Shown in pieces: positions 10,745 to 19,381 of a stretch of 64,000 nt of DNA. Origin of the DNA: Halothiobacillus sp045689735. Its GTDB lineage: Bacteria > Pseudomonadota > Gammaproteobacteria > Halothiobacillales > Halothiobacillaceae. How positions within the stretch are numbered: position 1 is the first letter of the stretch; every line of letters begins with the position of its first letter. The translations under genes were made by a program, and so were the position numbers. The notes under the pieces are model-generated. The model had not been told where the DNA came from. It worked only from the letters and a program-made list of their open reading frames with translations, and did no database searches. The stretch lies in contig NZ_CP142685.1 of the NCBI RefSeq assembly GCF_045689735.1, forward strand, positions 1,364,001 to 1,428,000, in the 5' to 3' direction.

Positions 10745-12070
10745 ATGCGTCGCGCGAAACTGCCTGCTGGAGAATTTACCGCCACCATCGAATCCCTGAC
10801 GCTGGAAGGGCGCGGCGTGACGCATCTGGATGGCAAGGCCACCTTCATCGATCGGGCGCTCCCGGGAGAAACGGTACGATTCGTTTATACCGCACGCAAA
10901 AAACAATTTGACGAGGGCGATACCGTCGCGATTGAACAGCCCTCACCGAACCGCGTGGTGCCGGGCTGCCCGCATTTCGAGCAGTGCGGCGCCTGCACCA
11001 TGCAGCATCTGGCGGCCGAACAGCAAATCCTCTTCAAACAGCAATCACTGCTCGATCAACTCGAACGGATTGGCAAGGTTCGACCCGAAACGGTGCTGCC
11101 CCCCTTGACCGATGCGGTCTGGGGCTATCGGCGCCGCGCCCGGCTCGGCGTGCGCTTCGTCGAAAAAAAACAGCGCCTGCTGATTGGCTTTCGTGAACGC
11201 CACAGTCATTTTCTGGCCGATCTCTCCCGCTGCGTGGTGCTCGATCCCCGGATTGGCGAACGCCTGACCGAACTCGCCGAAGCGCTGAATACGCTCGACA
11301 TCAAACGGCAAATTCCGCAGATCGAAGTCTCGTGCAGCGATGATCGGGTTGCGCTGGTCATCCGCCATCTCGCGCCCCTCGAAGCCGACGACCGCGCGCG
11401 ACTGCGCCAGATCGGGCAAACCTTCGGTTACGACCTGTATCTCCAATCCGGCGGTCCCGCGACGGTCACCCCCCTCGCGCCCGACGAGATTGCGCCGCTG
11501 ATCGATCATCACCCCGCCTTCGATGTCTCCATCGGCTTCGCCCCGCTCGATTTCACCCAGGTGCATGCCGGCATCAACCGCAAAATGGTCGCGCAAGCGA
11601 TAGAACTGCTGGGCGTGACGGCCAAAGATCGCGTGCTGGATTTATTTGCCGGACTCGGCAATTTCACCCTACCCCTCGCGCGGCGGGCGGCCAAGGTCAC
11701 CGCCGTCGAGCTTGAGTCGGCCATGGTCGCGCGCGCCGCCGCCGCTGCCGAAGCGAATGGACTGAGCAATACCGCGCATGTGGTGGGGGATCTCTTCACC
11801 CCCGATGCCGGGCAAAGCTGGCTCAATCAACCCTATGATCTCGTGCTGCTCGACCCGCCCCGGGCGGGTGCCGAGGCCATGATCCCTCACCTTGCCCGGC
11901 TCAAACCGCGCCGTATCGTCTATGTCTCCTGCCACCCCGGCACGCTGGCACGCGATGCCCAGGCGCTGGTGCATGAACACGGCTACCGGCTCACCGCCGC
12001 TGGCGTGATGAACATGTTCCCGCATACCGCGCACATCGAATCGATGGCGGTGTTCGAACCGGCGGCGTAA
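10745..12070 (+). CDS. rlmD: 23S rRNA (uracil-1939-C5)-methyltransferase
   Basis: SAM-dependent m5U methyltransferase of the RlmD/RumA family, 441 aa. An N-terminal TRAM domain (about residues 1-65) precedes the [4Fe-4S] cysteines in CPHFEQCGACTMQH plus a later cysteine in LADLSRCVVLD. The Rossmann methyltransferase domain has VLDLFAGLGNFTLPLA and the catalytic loop LDPPRAG...VYVSCHP, whose cysteine attacks uracil C6, and ends near NMFPHTAHIESM. The ATG at 10745 is preferred over a TTG at 10733. Its TAA forms one edge of the hairpin shared with the converging gene. Confidence 0.95.
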   Translation: MRRAKLPAGEFTATIESLTLEGRGVTHLDGKATFIDRALPGETVRFVYTARKKQFDEGDTVAIEQPSPNRVVPGCPHFEQCGACTMQHLAAEQQILFKQQSLLDQLERIGKVRPETVLPPLTDAVWGYRRRARLGVRFVEKKQRLLIGFRERHSHFLADLSRCVVLDPRIGERLTELAEALNTLDIKRQIPQIEVSCSDDRVALVIRHLAPLEADDRARLRQIGQTFGYDLYLQSGGPATVTPLAPDEIAPLIDHHPAFDVSIGFAPLDFTQVHAGINRKMVAQAIELLGVTAKDRVLDLFAGLGNFTLPLARRAAKVTAVELESAMVARAAAAAEANGLSNTAHVVGDLFTPDAGQSWLNQPYDLVLLDPPRAGAEAMIPHLARLKPRRIVYVSCHPGTLARDAQALVHEHGYRLTAAGVMNMFPHTAHIESMAVFEPAA

Positions 12071-14691
12071 ACGCCCCGAGGTGCCGACCACCCGGCGTTT
12101 AACGCACGGGAGGGCGCCCCGCACGAACAGGAAGGGGCACGGCAATCACTACCGCCGAGCGGGAATCCCCCCGGCGGCAGCCACAATACCGGCGATTCCG
12201 GCAAGCGGCAGAGTTCGGTGCTGCAGGTCTGGAGTTTCACCCGTACCCGCGTCGCCTGCGGTGTCGCGGCCATGAATTTCAGCCCGATCCGCACATCACC
12301 GGTGTATAAATTCAGCGGTGTCTGGGCAAATGCCAGCATTTTCCGCACCCCTGCCGGATAATCTATCGCTGTCGAATCGGCTGGGGGCAAGACTTGTACC
12401 GTCGTCGGCACCAAGGGCGCCTCGGCGCGGGCGGGTTCAGCCCCAGAGCCAGCCGCAGACGCTGGCTCATGCGCATTGCTGTGCCAACCCGGCGCAAAAT
12501 GCAGTGCGACCTCAGCCCGTTCGGTGCCCGTCCGGATCAGCCGCAGGCGCACCGCGCCCTCGGCCAGATAACGCAGCGAATCCACCGCACCCTCTCGATC
12601 ATCGCCAACGGCATCCAGAAAATCCACGGCTTCATCCGGAGCCTGAACGATCAAGCCAGAGAATCCCGCCTGGATTTGTTCGATGACCGACGCCGCCTCT
12701 GGCACATTCATCCGTTCTGCCAAGGCCGACCATAACCGCAAGGCACTAACATTCCCCGCCGGTTCCTGACCATCGGCAAAGGGGCGAAGCGACAAATGGA
12801 AGCGCCCGGCACCCCCCGCATTCACGGGCTGGTCGAAATAGCCCCCGCCCGGCGCGGCAAAGCCCTTCTGAATGGACTCAGCTTCGGCCAAGGCACGCTC
12901 CAGCCAGACGCGCTCACCGGTCGCGTCATATAACGCGATCCAGGCCAGACCGAGGTTGGCGCGATCAGACAAATTCGCCGCCTCACTGGCTTGCCCTTGG
13001 TTGAACGCATGCGCCCATTGCCCATCGGGCAAGCGCAGGTGCTGGTCGATAAACTGCGCCGTATTGCGCGCAACTTCAAGGTAACGCGGTTCATTCAATT
13101 GCCGCCCCGCCGTGGCCAGTGCCTGAATCAGCAGCGCATTCCAACCGAGGATACGGTTGGTATCGCGAGCGGGCGCGGGGCGCTGCGTGCGTGCCTGTTG
13201 GAGCTTGTGCCGAATGTCATGGATTTGCGCCTGCAACGCCGACAGCGATTCATGCCGCGCCTGGGCTAAACGCAGCTGCTGATTGGGCGAGAGGGCACGG
13301 GGAAGCGGCGCGCCCTCCGTCGGCGAAAGCTGCCAATACTGGCGCGCCAGTTCCCGTTCCGACGGCGAGAGCGCGGCGGCCAGTTGCGCATCCGACCAGA
13401 GATAAAACGCGCCTTCCTCCGGCATCACCCCCGGACGATGACTAGGGCGGCTTTCCGCACTGATCGCCGCAGCGAACCCCTGCGCCTTGCCCACCGCCAG
13501 CGCCTGGCAGACGAAATCAAGCGTGTCGCGCGCAATCTCCGCGTAGTGGGGATCACCCAACACCAGAGCAGCGCGCAGATAAACCAGACTCAATAGCGCC
13601 TGATCATAGGCCATCTTTTCAAAATGCGGCGATTGCCAATCCGGCGTCGTGCTATAGCGGAAAAAGCCCCCGCCGATCTGATCGTACAAGCCCCCGTCCG
13701 CCATCGCATCCAGCGTCCGGGTCAACAGTGCCCGCAAGGCATTTTTCTGATCTTCCGGCAGGTTCGCGCGCGCATATTGATCCAGCAAAAAATTCAGCCG
13801 GGCAGCATCCGGGAATTTTGCCCCGTCGCCAAAACCTCCGGCCAAGGGATCCATCTGCTGCATCAGTTGCCGCGTTGCCTGCGCGAAGACGGCGTCATCC
13901 AACACGGTGGCGGCGGCGCGTTGATCGAGTGCGCGTTGCAGCCTTTGCGTGAGTTGCTCGGCCTGGGCGGTAACCGCCGCAGGCGCTTGCCACGCCTGCT
14001 GTGCCGACCGGAGCGTGTCTAATAACTCGGCTTTCGGTTGATAAAGATGTGCCGCGAATGGCCGACCATCCGGCAACGCCAGAATGTTGGCAGGCCAACC
14101 GCTGCGACCTTGATTCAGCATCGCCACAACCAATTGGTACCGATCATCCAACGCGGGCTGCTGCTGACGATCCACCTTGATGGCGATGAAATGCTCGTTC
14201 AAAAACCGCGCGACGGTCGGTGACTCAAAACTCTCGCGCGCCATGACATGGCACCAATGGCAACTGGCATAACCCACGGAAATGAAAAGCAATTTGTGCT
14301 CGGCTTTCGCGGCAGCCAGCGCCTCGGCATCGTAGGGATACCAATTGATCGGGTTATGGGCATGCTGGCGCAGATAAGGCGACGGACTCAACGCCAGACG
14401 GTTGGTAAACCAGGGCAACTGCTGCGCATTCAGCCAACGGGTATGCCAGTCGGGCTGCCGTGCGGCTTCGGCTTGCACCAGCGCGTGTAACTGGCTTTGC
14501 AGCGCCGGAGGCAACACCGGCCAGGCAACGGCAGGGGGCGTGGCCGACAGCTTGACTGAAGCCATCGGTGTTGCCATGGGTTGCTCGCGCGCCAGCGCCA
14601 GATCGAACAGACCAAGCCCGATCGACACGATCAGCGCGCTGACCCAGGCTCTGTTCATCGCAGCCCGTCGAGGGGCTGTTCCATCACTCAT
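11983..14691 (-). CDS. secreted thioredoxin-domain (DUF255/YyaL-like) protein, C-terminus probably frameshifted
   Basis: A large protein with an N-terminal signal sequence (MNRAWVSALIVSIGLG, cleavage likely after LALA), then a DUF255 thioredoxin-like domain with the redox motif CHWCHVMARESFES (about residue 145), an (alpha/alpha)6 six-hairpin glycosidase-like domain, and a C-terminal DsbD-N-like segment (LQTCSTELCRLP). Family members are thiol-disulfide or sugar-linked proteins of unsettled function. As read, the last 70 or so residues are cysteine- and serine-rich, match nothing, and run 88 nt antisense into rlmD. Removing one G from the G6 run at about 12167-12172 yields an ending at 12099 instead. 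An alternative start at 14658 begins directly with the signal peptide. Confidence 0.8.
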   Translation of the reverse strand: MSDGTAPRRAAMNRAWVSALIVSIGLGLFDLALAREQPMATPMASVKLSATPPAVAWPVLPPALQSQLHALVQAEAARQPDWHTRWLNAQQLPWFTNRLALSPSPYLRQHAHNPINWYPYDAEALAAAKAEHKLLFISVGYASCHWCHVMARESFESPTVARFLNEHFIAIKVDRQQQPALDDRYQLVVAMLNQGRSGWPANILALPDGRPFAAHLYQPKAELLDTLRSAQQAWQAPAAVTAQAEQLTQRLQRALDQRAAATVLDDAVFAQATRQLMQQMDPLAGGFGDGAKFPDAARLNFLLDQYARANLPEDQKNALRALLTRTLDAMADGGLYDQIGGGFFRYSTTPDWQSPHFEKMAYDQALLSLVYLRAALVLGDPHYAEIARDTLDFVCQALAVGKAQGFAAAISAESRPSHRPGVMPEEGAFYLWSDAQLAAALSPSERELARQYWQLSPTEGAPLPRALSPNQQLRLAQARHESLSALQAQIHDIRHKLQQARTQRPAPARDTNRILGWNALLIQALATAGRQLNEPRYLEVARNTAQFIDQHLRLPDGQWAHAFNQGQASEAANLSDRANLGLAWIALYDATGERVWLERALAEAESIQKGFAAPGGGYFDQPVNAGGAGRFHLSLRPFADGQEPAGNVSALRLWSALAERMNVPEAASVIEQIQAGFSGLIVQAPDEAVDFLDAVGDDREGAVDSLRYLAEGAVRLRLIRTGTERAEVALHFAPGWHSNAHEPASAAGSGAEPARAEAPLVPTTVQVLPPADSTAIDYPAGVRKMLAFAQTPLNLYTGDVRIGLKFMAATPQATRVRVKLQTCSTELCRLPESPVLWLPPGGFPLGGSDCRAPSCSCGAPSRALNAGWSAPRGVYAAGSNTAIDSMCAVCGNMFITPAAVSR
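12068..12101. terminator. shared bidirectional hairpin between rlmD and the DUF255 gene
   Basis: TAAACGCC (12068-12075) pairs perfectly with GGCGTTTA (12094-12101), and inside it GGTG pairs with CACC. The left edge is the rlmD stop codon. The right edge would be the stop (TAA, 12101-12099 on the minus strand) of the opposite gene if its G-run frameshift is corrected. It looks like a compact convergent terminator, although U tracts are short. Confidence 0.55.
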
Positions 14692-14833
14692 CGCAGCCTG
14701 TCCTCAGATGATTGCTTGCACGGGCGCAATATACCCTTGGGCAACTCGAAACATTAACAAATGTTAATTTTTCAGAACCACATGATAAATATCAACAAGT
14801 TAATAAATAATTCTCTCGCTCTGCACGCGCCAG

Positions 14834-14872
14834 TGTCACGCACCCGTCAAGGAAGAGTCACTTTTAATTCAC
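14834..14872 (+). promoter_or_regulatory. putative PhoB box: GTCA repeats with an 11-bp period
   Basis: GTCA occurs at 14835, 14846 and 14857, followed by a degenerate TTCA at 14868, every copy exactly 11 bp after the previous one. The Pho box consensus is two CTGTCA-type half-sites with this period. Two overlapping Pho boxes would explain the array. It sits about 280 bp upstream of a TonB uptake cassette that ends in a secreted phosphoesterase, which fits phosphate control. PhoB itself is not in the window. Confidence 0.55.
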
Positions 14873-15011
14873 GAATGACACATAGATTTGCGCTCGTTAT
14901 TTTTCGAGGCAATTAATTATCTTGTAATTGATTCATCTGGATAACCAACAGCTTCGACGCAACGCAGAGCGCAGGCCAACGATCAGTGGCTCGGCCTCCG
15001 CAGGAAGGTTT

Positions 15012-15044
15012 GACCGGCGCGGCATTTTTTTTGAAGCGCCGGTC
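15012..15044 (+). other. strong hairpin in the leader of the TonB receptor gene
   Basis: GACCGGCGC (15012-15020) pairs perfectly with GCGCCGGTC (15036-15044) around a T-rich loop, roughly 110 bp before the receptor start. The T tract is in the loop, not after the stem, so it is not a normal terminator on this strand. It could be a leader stability or attenuation element. Confidence 0.4.
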
Positions 15045-15151
15045 ATGCCGGGGTGTGTTGGTACATGAATGGGTTCAAGAACGATTGATTGTCGGTCATT
15101 CCATGTGGTTTGCCTCGGCAAGCCCCCAAAAGTACAGAAACGGGATCATTC

Positions 15152-17338
15152 ATGAACGCAATCGAATGCAAGAAAAACACGCTGTCCGTCATGGTGCTGG
15201 CGGGCATTGCCATGCTTTGTGCCACCCACGCGGCACAGGCCGACAACACGGTTAACCTGGGGAGCGTGCAAAGCACGAGTGGCTCAGGAACAGCGGCCAA
15301 TTCGACGAGCAAGAAGCAGCAATCCGCCGCCTATCAGGCACCGACCAAAGCCCCCCTCAAGGCGACTCAACCGCAATCGATCATTGGTCAGCAGTATATC
15401 CAGCACAACACCGCCCCAACGGCGAACTACACGGATATTGCGTCGATCGCTCCCAGTGTGTCGGATATTGCGCCGAATGGCGCCGGCGGCATGGAATCGC
15501 AAGGCTTGAGCATGCGCGGCTTTCAGGATGGCCAATACAATGTCACCTTCGACGGGATTCCGTTTGCCGACTCGAACGATTTCACGCACCACTCGACCAG
15601 TTACTTTATGCCGCAAGATGTGCGATCCATCACGGTGGATCGCGGGCCCGGCAGCGCCAGTACCATTGGCGATGCCACCTTCGGCGGCACCATCGCGGTG
15701 GATTCCCGTGAACCCGAGGCAGTCGCCGCCCTGACACCCTATGCCAGTTTCGGCAGCCACAACACGCACCTGTTCGGCCTGCGGTACGACACCGGCGCGA
15801 TCCAGTCCCTGAACGGCACCCGCGCCTATCTGAACTACAAGAATTCATCCACGGATGGCGCGCTCACTTATGCCGGCCAGAAGCGCCAGAACTTAGTCGT
15901 CAAATCCGAGACGCCAATTGGCGATAACACGGTGCTGACCCTGTTCGCGATGTACAACAAGATTCACCAGAATGTGCCGCTCGGCGCAACGCTGGCGCAA
16001 ATCCAGAAGTACGGCTCGAATTACGGCCTGAACAACGACCCGACCAGCCAGGCCTATTACGGCTACAACTACGACGAGCTGGCCTCTGATCTGGAATACA
16101 TGGACATCAAGTCCCTGCTCAATAGCTGGACGCTCGACAACAAACTGTATAGCTATGGCTACCGCCACGATGGCTTCAATGGTTTGGATCCGAATGGCAA
16201 TACCGCGAACGGCACCATCTACGGCGCAAACAATGTGCCGGGTCAGCGGATGTCGAACAATTACCGCTCGTTTGGCGATATTTTCCGCCTGGAACGCTCA
16301 CTGGGCCCTGGCACATTCAAAACCGGCTTCTGGCTGGATCGCCAGCACAACACCCGTACCCAGTATGAAATCGATATGACACTGGGTGGCTTGTTCAATG
16401 CCTCTTCCATGCTGGCCGCCACCGATCGCGACATGGTGGATACGCTAGATACCGCTCAACCGTATGTCGAATATGACTGGAAGCCAACTGACCGCCTGAC
16501 CATCACCCCCGGCGTGAAATACGCCTACTTCCATCGCAACATCGATGCTGCCGTCAACCAGAAGACCGGCACGCCACTGTCGTATTCTCAAAGTTGGGAA
16601 AAGGCGCTGCCCAATTTTTCTGTGCACTACCAGCTCGAACCCAACTGGACGGTCTATGCGCAATGGGCCAAGGGCTTCCTCGCGCCGAACCTCAATATCT
16701 TCTATACGGCTGATCCGAGCCTGAACAGCGTCGTGCCCGAACAAACCACCAACACCCAGCTTGGTACCGTGTGGCATAGCCAGGCGCTAACGCTCTCCGC
16801 CGATGTGTATCACATCAAGTTCGATAACAAGATCGAGCACCATAAGGTGGCCTCGCAAACCATCTACTACAACGCGGGCGGCGCAACCTACAAAGGGGTA
16901 GAAGGAGAGGCCACCTATTACCTCGGCAGCGGCTTCAGCGTGTATGGCAATGGCTCGATCAACAGCGCGAAAGACACCACAACGGGCAACTGGCTACCCA
17001 ACGCGCCGGATCGCACCTTCGCCGCCGGCCTGATCTTCAACGAAGGGGGTTACTACGCTTCGCTGATCGCCAAGCATGTGGGTCAACGCTTCGGCACCGG
17101 CAGTGATCCGTCCACCGACAGCAAACTGCCCGCCTACACCATCGCCAACCTGAACACCAGCTACACGCTGAAAAACGCGATGGGGCCGATGCACAACGCC
17201 ACCGTGAGCTTTCAGGTCAGCAATCTGTTCAACAAGAGCGGCCTGCTGGATCAACCCGGCACCACCGCCGACGGCACGCCGCTGTATTGGACCATCCCTG
17301 GCCGCAGCTACATGTTGTCCCTGTCTGTCGGGCTGTAA
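15152..17338 (+). CDS. TonB-dependent outer-membrane receptor
   Basis: A 728-aa outer-membrane active transporter. The signal peptide runs to about residue 31 (ATHAAQA). A flexible Q/T/A-rich linker of about 45 residues follows, with a possible TonB box at NTVNLGSVQ. The plug domain contains SMRGFQDGQYNVTFDGIPFADSN and ITVDRGPGSASTIG, and a 22-strand barrel ends in RSYMLSLSVGL, whose last residues alternate and finish with hydrophobic/aromatic positions typical of barrels. The start is the ATG at 15152, where the signal peptide begins. exbB, exbD, tonB and a secreted phosphodiesterase follow. The ligand is unknown; an organophosphate is suggested by neighbours and the upstream repeats. Confidence 0.93.
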   Translation: MNAIECKKNTLSVMVLAGIAMLCATHAAQADNTVNLGSVQSTSGSGTAANSTSKKQQSAAYQAPTKAPLKATQPQSIIGQQYIQHNTAPTANYTDIASIAPSVSDIAPNGAGGMESQGLSMRGFQDGQYNVTFDGIPFADSNDFTHHSTSYFMPQDVRSITVDRGPGSASTIGDATFGGTIAVDSREPEAVAALTPYASFGSHNTHLFGLRYDTGAIQSLNGTRAYLNYKNSSTDGALTYAGQKRQNLVVKSETPIGDNTVLTLFAMYNKIHQNVPLGATLAQIQKYGSNYGLNNDPTSQAYYGYNYDELASDLEYMDIKSLLNSWTLDNKLYSYGYRHDGFNGLDPNGNTANGTIYGANNVPGQRMSNNYRSFGDIFRLERSLGPGTFKTGFWLDRQHNTRTQYEIDMTLGGLFNASSMLAATDRDMVDTLDTAQPYVEYDWKPTDRLTITPGVKYAYFHRNIDAAVNQKTGTPLSYSQSWEKALPNFSVHYQLEPNWTVYAQWAKGFLAPNLNIFYTADPSLNSVVPEQTTNTQLGTVWHSQALTLSADVYHIKFDNKIEHHKVASQTIYYNAGGATYKGVEGEATYYLGSGFSVYGNGSINSAKDTTTGNWLPNAPDRTFAAGLIFNEGGYYASLIAKHVGQRFGTGSDPSTDSKLPAYTIANLNTSYTLKNAMGPMHNATVSFQVSNLFNKSGLLDQPGTTADGTPLYWTIPGRSYMLSLSVGL

Positions 17339-17430
17339 TCCACCCGCCTGAACCCCTGCCTCATTCATCGCCGGCGCATTACCAGCGACCGGTGCGTGCA
17401 TGAGGCGTTCTGATTAATCGGGAATTCACC

Positions 17431-18141
17431 ATGAATATTGAAGCAATTACCCATGCCGCCCAGAGCTCGGGCGGCATCCTGTATCTGATGGTCGTGCTGC
17501 TGTTTGTCGCCCTCACCGTCGCACTGGAGCGCTCCTGGTATCTTGCGCGCGTCATCCACGGCGGCAAGCGCCTACTCGGCACCCTCGAACCCCTGCCGTC
17601 GCTGCCGGATGAGCAACTGGGCGAACTTGCCCAAACCTACCATCACCTGCCCTTTGGCCGGATGCTGGAGACCGCCGCATCACACAACAGCGCGCACCCT
17701 TTCGATCGGCTGGATGATCGGCTCGAAGAATCGATGATGCGCAGCGCGCAGCACACGGATCGGCTGTTCTGGCTGCTCGATACCATCATCACGCTGGCGC
17801 CTTTGCTGGGGTTGCTCGGCACCATCATCGGCATGTTCAATGCCTTTCAGGTGCTGTCCAACCCCGGCAACGCCCCGACACAGATTACGGGCGGGGTCGC
17901 AGAAGCGCTCCTCGCCACAGCTTCTGGCCTGTTTGTGGCGATGATCGGCCTGGTGTTCTTCAATGGCCTGAACATCCGCGTGCGGCATGTCTTGCAGCAG
18001 ATGGACATGCTCAAAACCATGCTGGTCAACCGGATGCACACCCATCGGCATCAACAGCTTCACGGCATCCCCACGCCGGCGCAATCCGCCAATGTGCTGC
18101 ATGTCGCCAAACACCGACTGAACGAGGGGACACACGGATGA
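17431..18141 (+). CDS. exbB: MotA/TolQ/ExbB proton channel family protein
   Basis: Inner-membrane proton channel subunit that energises TonB. It is 236 aa, with three membrane segments: LYLMVVLLFVALTVAL near the N-terminus, LAPLLGLLGTIIGMFNAF centrally, and LLATASGLFVAMIGLVFFN. The last two carry the conserved small-residue and threonine pattern of the ExbB pore. Its stop overlaps the exbD start (ATGA). Assignment to ExbB instead of TolQ rests on the adjoining tonB and receptor genes. Confidence 0.92.
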   Translation: MNIEAITHAAQSSGGILYLMVVLLFVALTVALERSWYLARVIHGGKRLLGTLEPLPSLPDEQLGELAQTYHHLPFGRMLETAASHNSAHPFDRLDDRLEESMMRSAQHTDRLFWLLDTIITLAPLLGLLGTIIGMFNAFQVLSNPGNAPTQITGGVAEALLATASGLFVAMIGLVFFNGLNIRVRHVLQQMDMLKTMLVNRMHTHRHQQLHGIPTPAQSANVLHVAKHRLNEGTHG

Positions 18142-18533
18142 TGCGCCACTTAGAACCGAAAAAAGCACGGATAGAGATCATCCCGATGATCGACATCATG
18201 CTGTTTTTGCTGGTGTTTTTTATCATGATCACCCTGCACATGATCCCGACGACGGGGGTAAGCTCCAACCTTGCCCAAAGCAGCACGGCAGATGAACTCC
18301 CGCATCCCAAGGTACTGGTCAGCGTGGATGCGGCGGGCATCATCACCGTGGAAGGCCAAACCCTGACGGCGGCACAACTGACCGAGCGACTGGCCGCGCA
18401 GGATCCCGCGCACACGCAAGTCACGATCGCCGGCGCAAAAGCCGCCTCTCTGCAACAACTGATGACCGTGATGGACGCCTGCCGTAAGGCGGGGGTCACC
18501 CGCATCGGTCTTGCCGCCCGCAAGGATTCCTGA
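18138..18533 (+). CDS. exbD: ExbD/TolR family biopolymer transporter
   Basis: A 131-aa partner of ExbB. A short cytoplasmic N-terminus is followed by one membrane helix with the proton-carrying aspartate (MIDIMLFLLVFFIMIT, D19), then a periplasmic domain. It overlaps exbB by 4 nt and abuts tonB at 18533, so the three are translationally coupled. Confidence 0.92.
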   Translation: MMRHLEPKKARIEIIPMIDIMLFLLVFFIMITLHMIPTTGVSSNLAQSSTADELPHPKVLVSVDAAGIITVEGQTLTAAQLTERLAAQDPAHTQVTIAGAKAASLQQLMTVMDACRKAGVTRIGLAARKDS

Positions 18534-19342
18534 TGACCCGCAGCACTGCCCTGCCGCCGGTGGCACCATCCTGGCGCGGATTTTCTGGCGCAGCGGCGAT
18601 GGCCGTGGCGATTGAATCGGGGGTGTTAGCTCTTGCGCTGTACGCCGTCGGTCACACGCCCGCGCCGCATATCAGCCAGCCGCAGCCGATTGACTTAAGC
18701 TTCCCCGTGCTACCCACACCCGCACCGCCGCCCCCTGCGCCCACGATCACCCCTCCGCCCGCGCCGGTACCCCCACCGCCGGAACCAGCACCAACTCCCG
18801 TGCCTACCCCGCAGCCAGCCCCGCCGGTGCCGCCGCCGCCGGCTCCAGCGCCAAAACCCGTGCCCAAACCTAAGGAAGCGCCCAAGCCGAAGCCAGAAAA
18901 ACCCGTGGTGCATCATCCGGTGCATCCGGTACACCACGAGGTGACGCCTCCAGCGCCCCCCCCACCCGCGCCGGTCAACCCGCCGATGCCGGAGACCACG
19001 CCAGCCCCGCCGGTACCCTCTGCGCCTCCGACAGTCAGCCAACCCCGTATTACGCCGTCGTTTGAGGCCAGCGTTCGCAGTGCAGTGCAATCGGCTCTGC
19101 GCTACCCGCCGGCTGCCCGCATGATGCATTTAGCGGGTAAGACGAAAGTCGCTTTCGACTATCAGGAGGGCGTGGTCAGTCACGCCCGGGTGCTGGTATC
19201 CAGCGGTTCTGACCTACTCGACCGAGCGGCAATCGAAGCGGTGCGGGATGCCCATTACCCCAGCCCGGAGGCAGCACAAGCCCACGCCCGGCTCCACTTT
19301 GAGCTCTGGGTCGAGTTCGTATTAAACGATACCGACGATTAA
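18533..19342 (+). CDS. tonB: TonB energy transducer
   Basis: A 269-aa periplasm-spanning protein that transmits ExbBD energy to the receptor. It has an N-terminal membrane anchor (AAMAVAIESGVLALALYAVG), a long proline-rich spacer (about residues 45-165, PPPAP and PKPKP repeats, with a histidine-rich VHHPVHPVHHE stretch), and a C-terminal TonB domain (SALRYPPAARMMHLAGKTKV...RAAIEAVRDAHYP). The spacer drives the skewed base composition here. The His cluster might bind metal, but this is speculative. It probably serves the receptor four genes upstream. Confidence 0.92.
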   Translation: MTRSTALPPVAPSWRGFSGAAAMAVAIESGVLALALYAVGHTPAPHISQPQPIDLSFPVLPTPAPPPPAPTITPPPAPVPPPPEPAPTPVPTPQPAPPVPPPPAPAPKPVPKPKEAPKPKPEKPVVHHPVHPVHHEVTPPAPPPPAPVNPPMPETTPAPPVPSAPPTVSQPRITPSFEASVRSAVQSALRYPPAARMMHLAGKTKVAFDYQEGVVSHARVLVSSGSDLLDRAAIEAVRDAHYPSPEAAQAHARLHFELWVEFVLNDTDD

Positions 19343-19381
19343 CGCCCAACCTGTTCAACGACCAACCTATTGGATTCTAAA

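Larger units (their letters stand above)
14692..15151. other. 460-bp A+T-rich regulatory region upstream of the TonB receptor
   Basis: No convincing gene. It contains the GTCA repeats (14834-14872), an A+T-rich block at 14755-14810 with the inverted repeat AACATT-AACA-AATGTT, and a long probable 5' leader with a strong hairpin (15012-15044). I looked for a Fur box and found no good 19-bp match. Confidence 0.6.

Noticed and set aside
14755..14810. Fur box upstream of the TonB receptor
   Set aside because: The A+T-rich block has inverted repeats but no good match to the 19-bp Fur consensus; the GTCA array is a better regulatory candidate.
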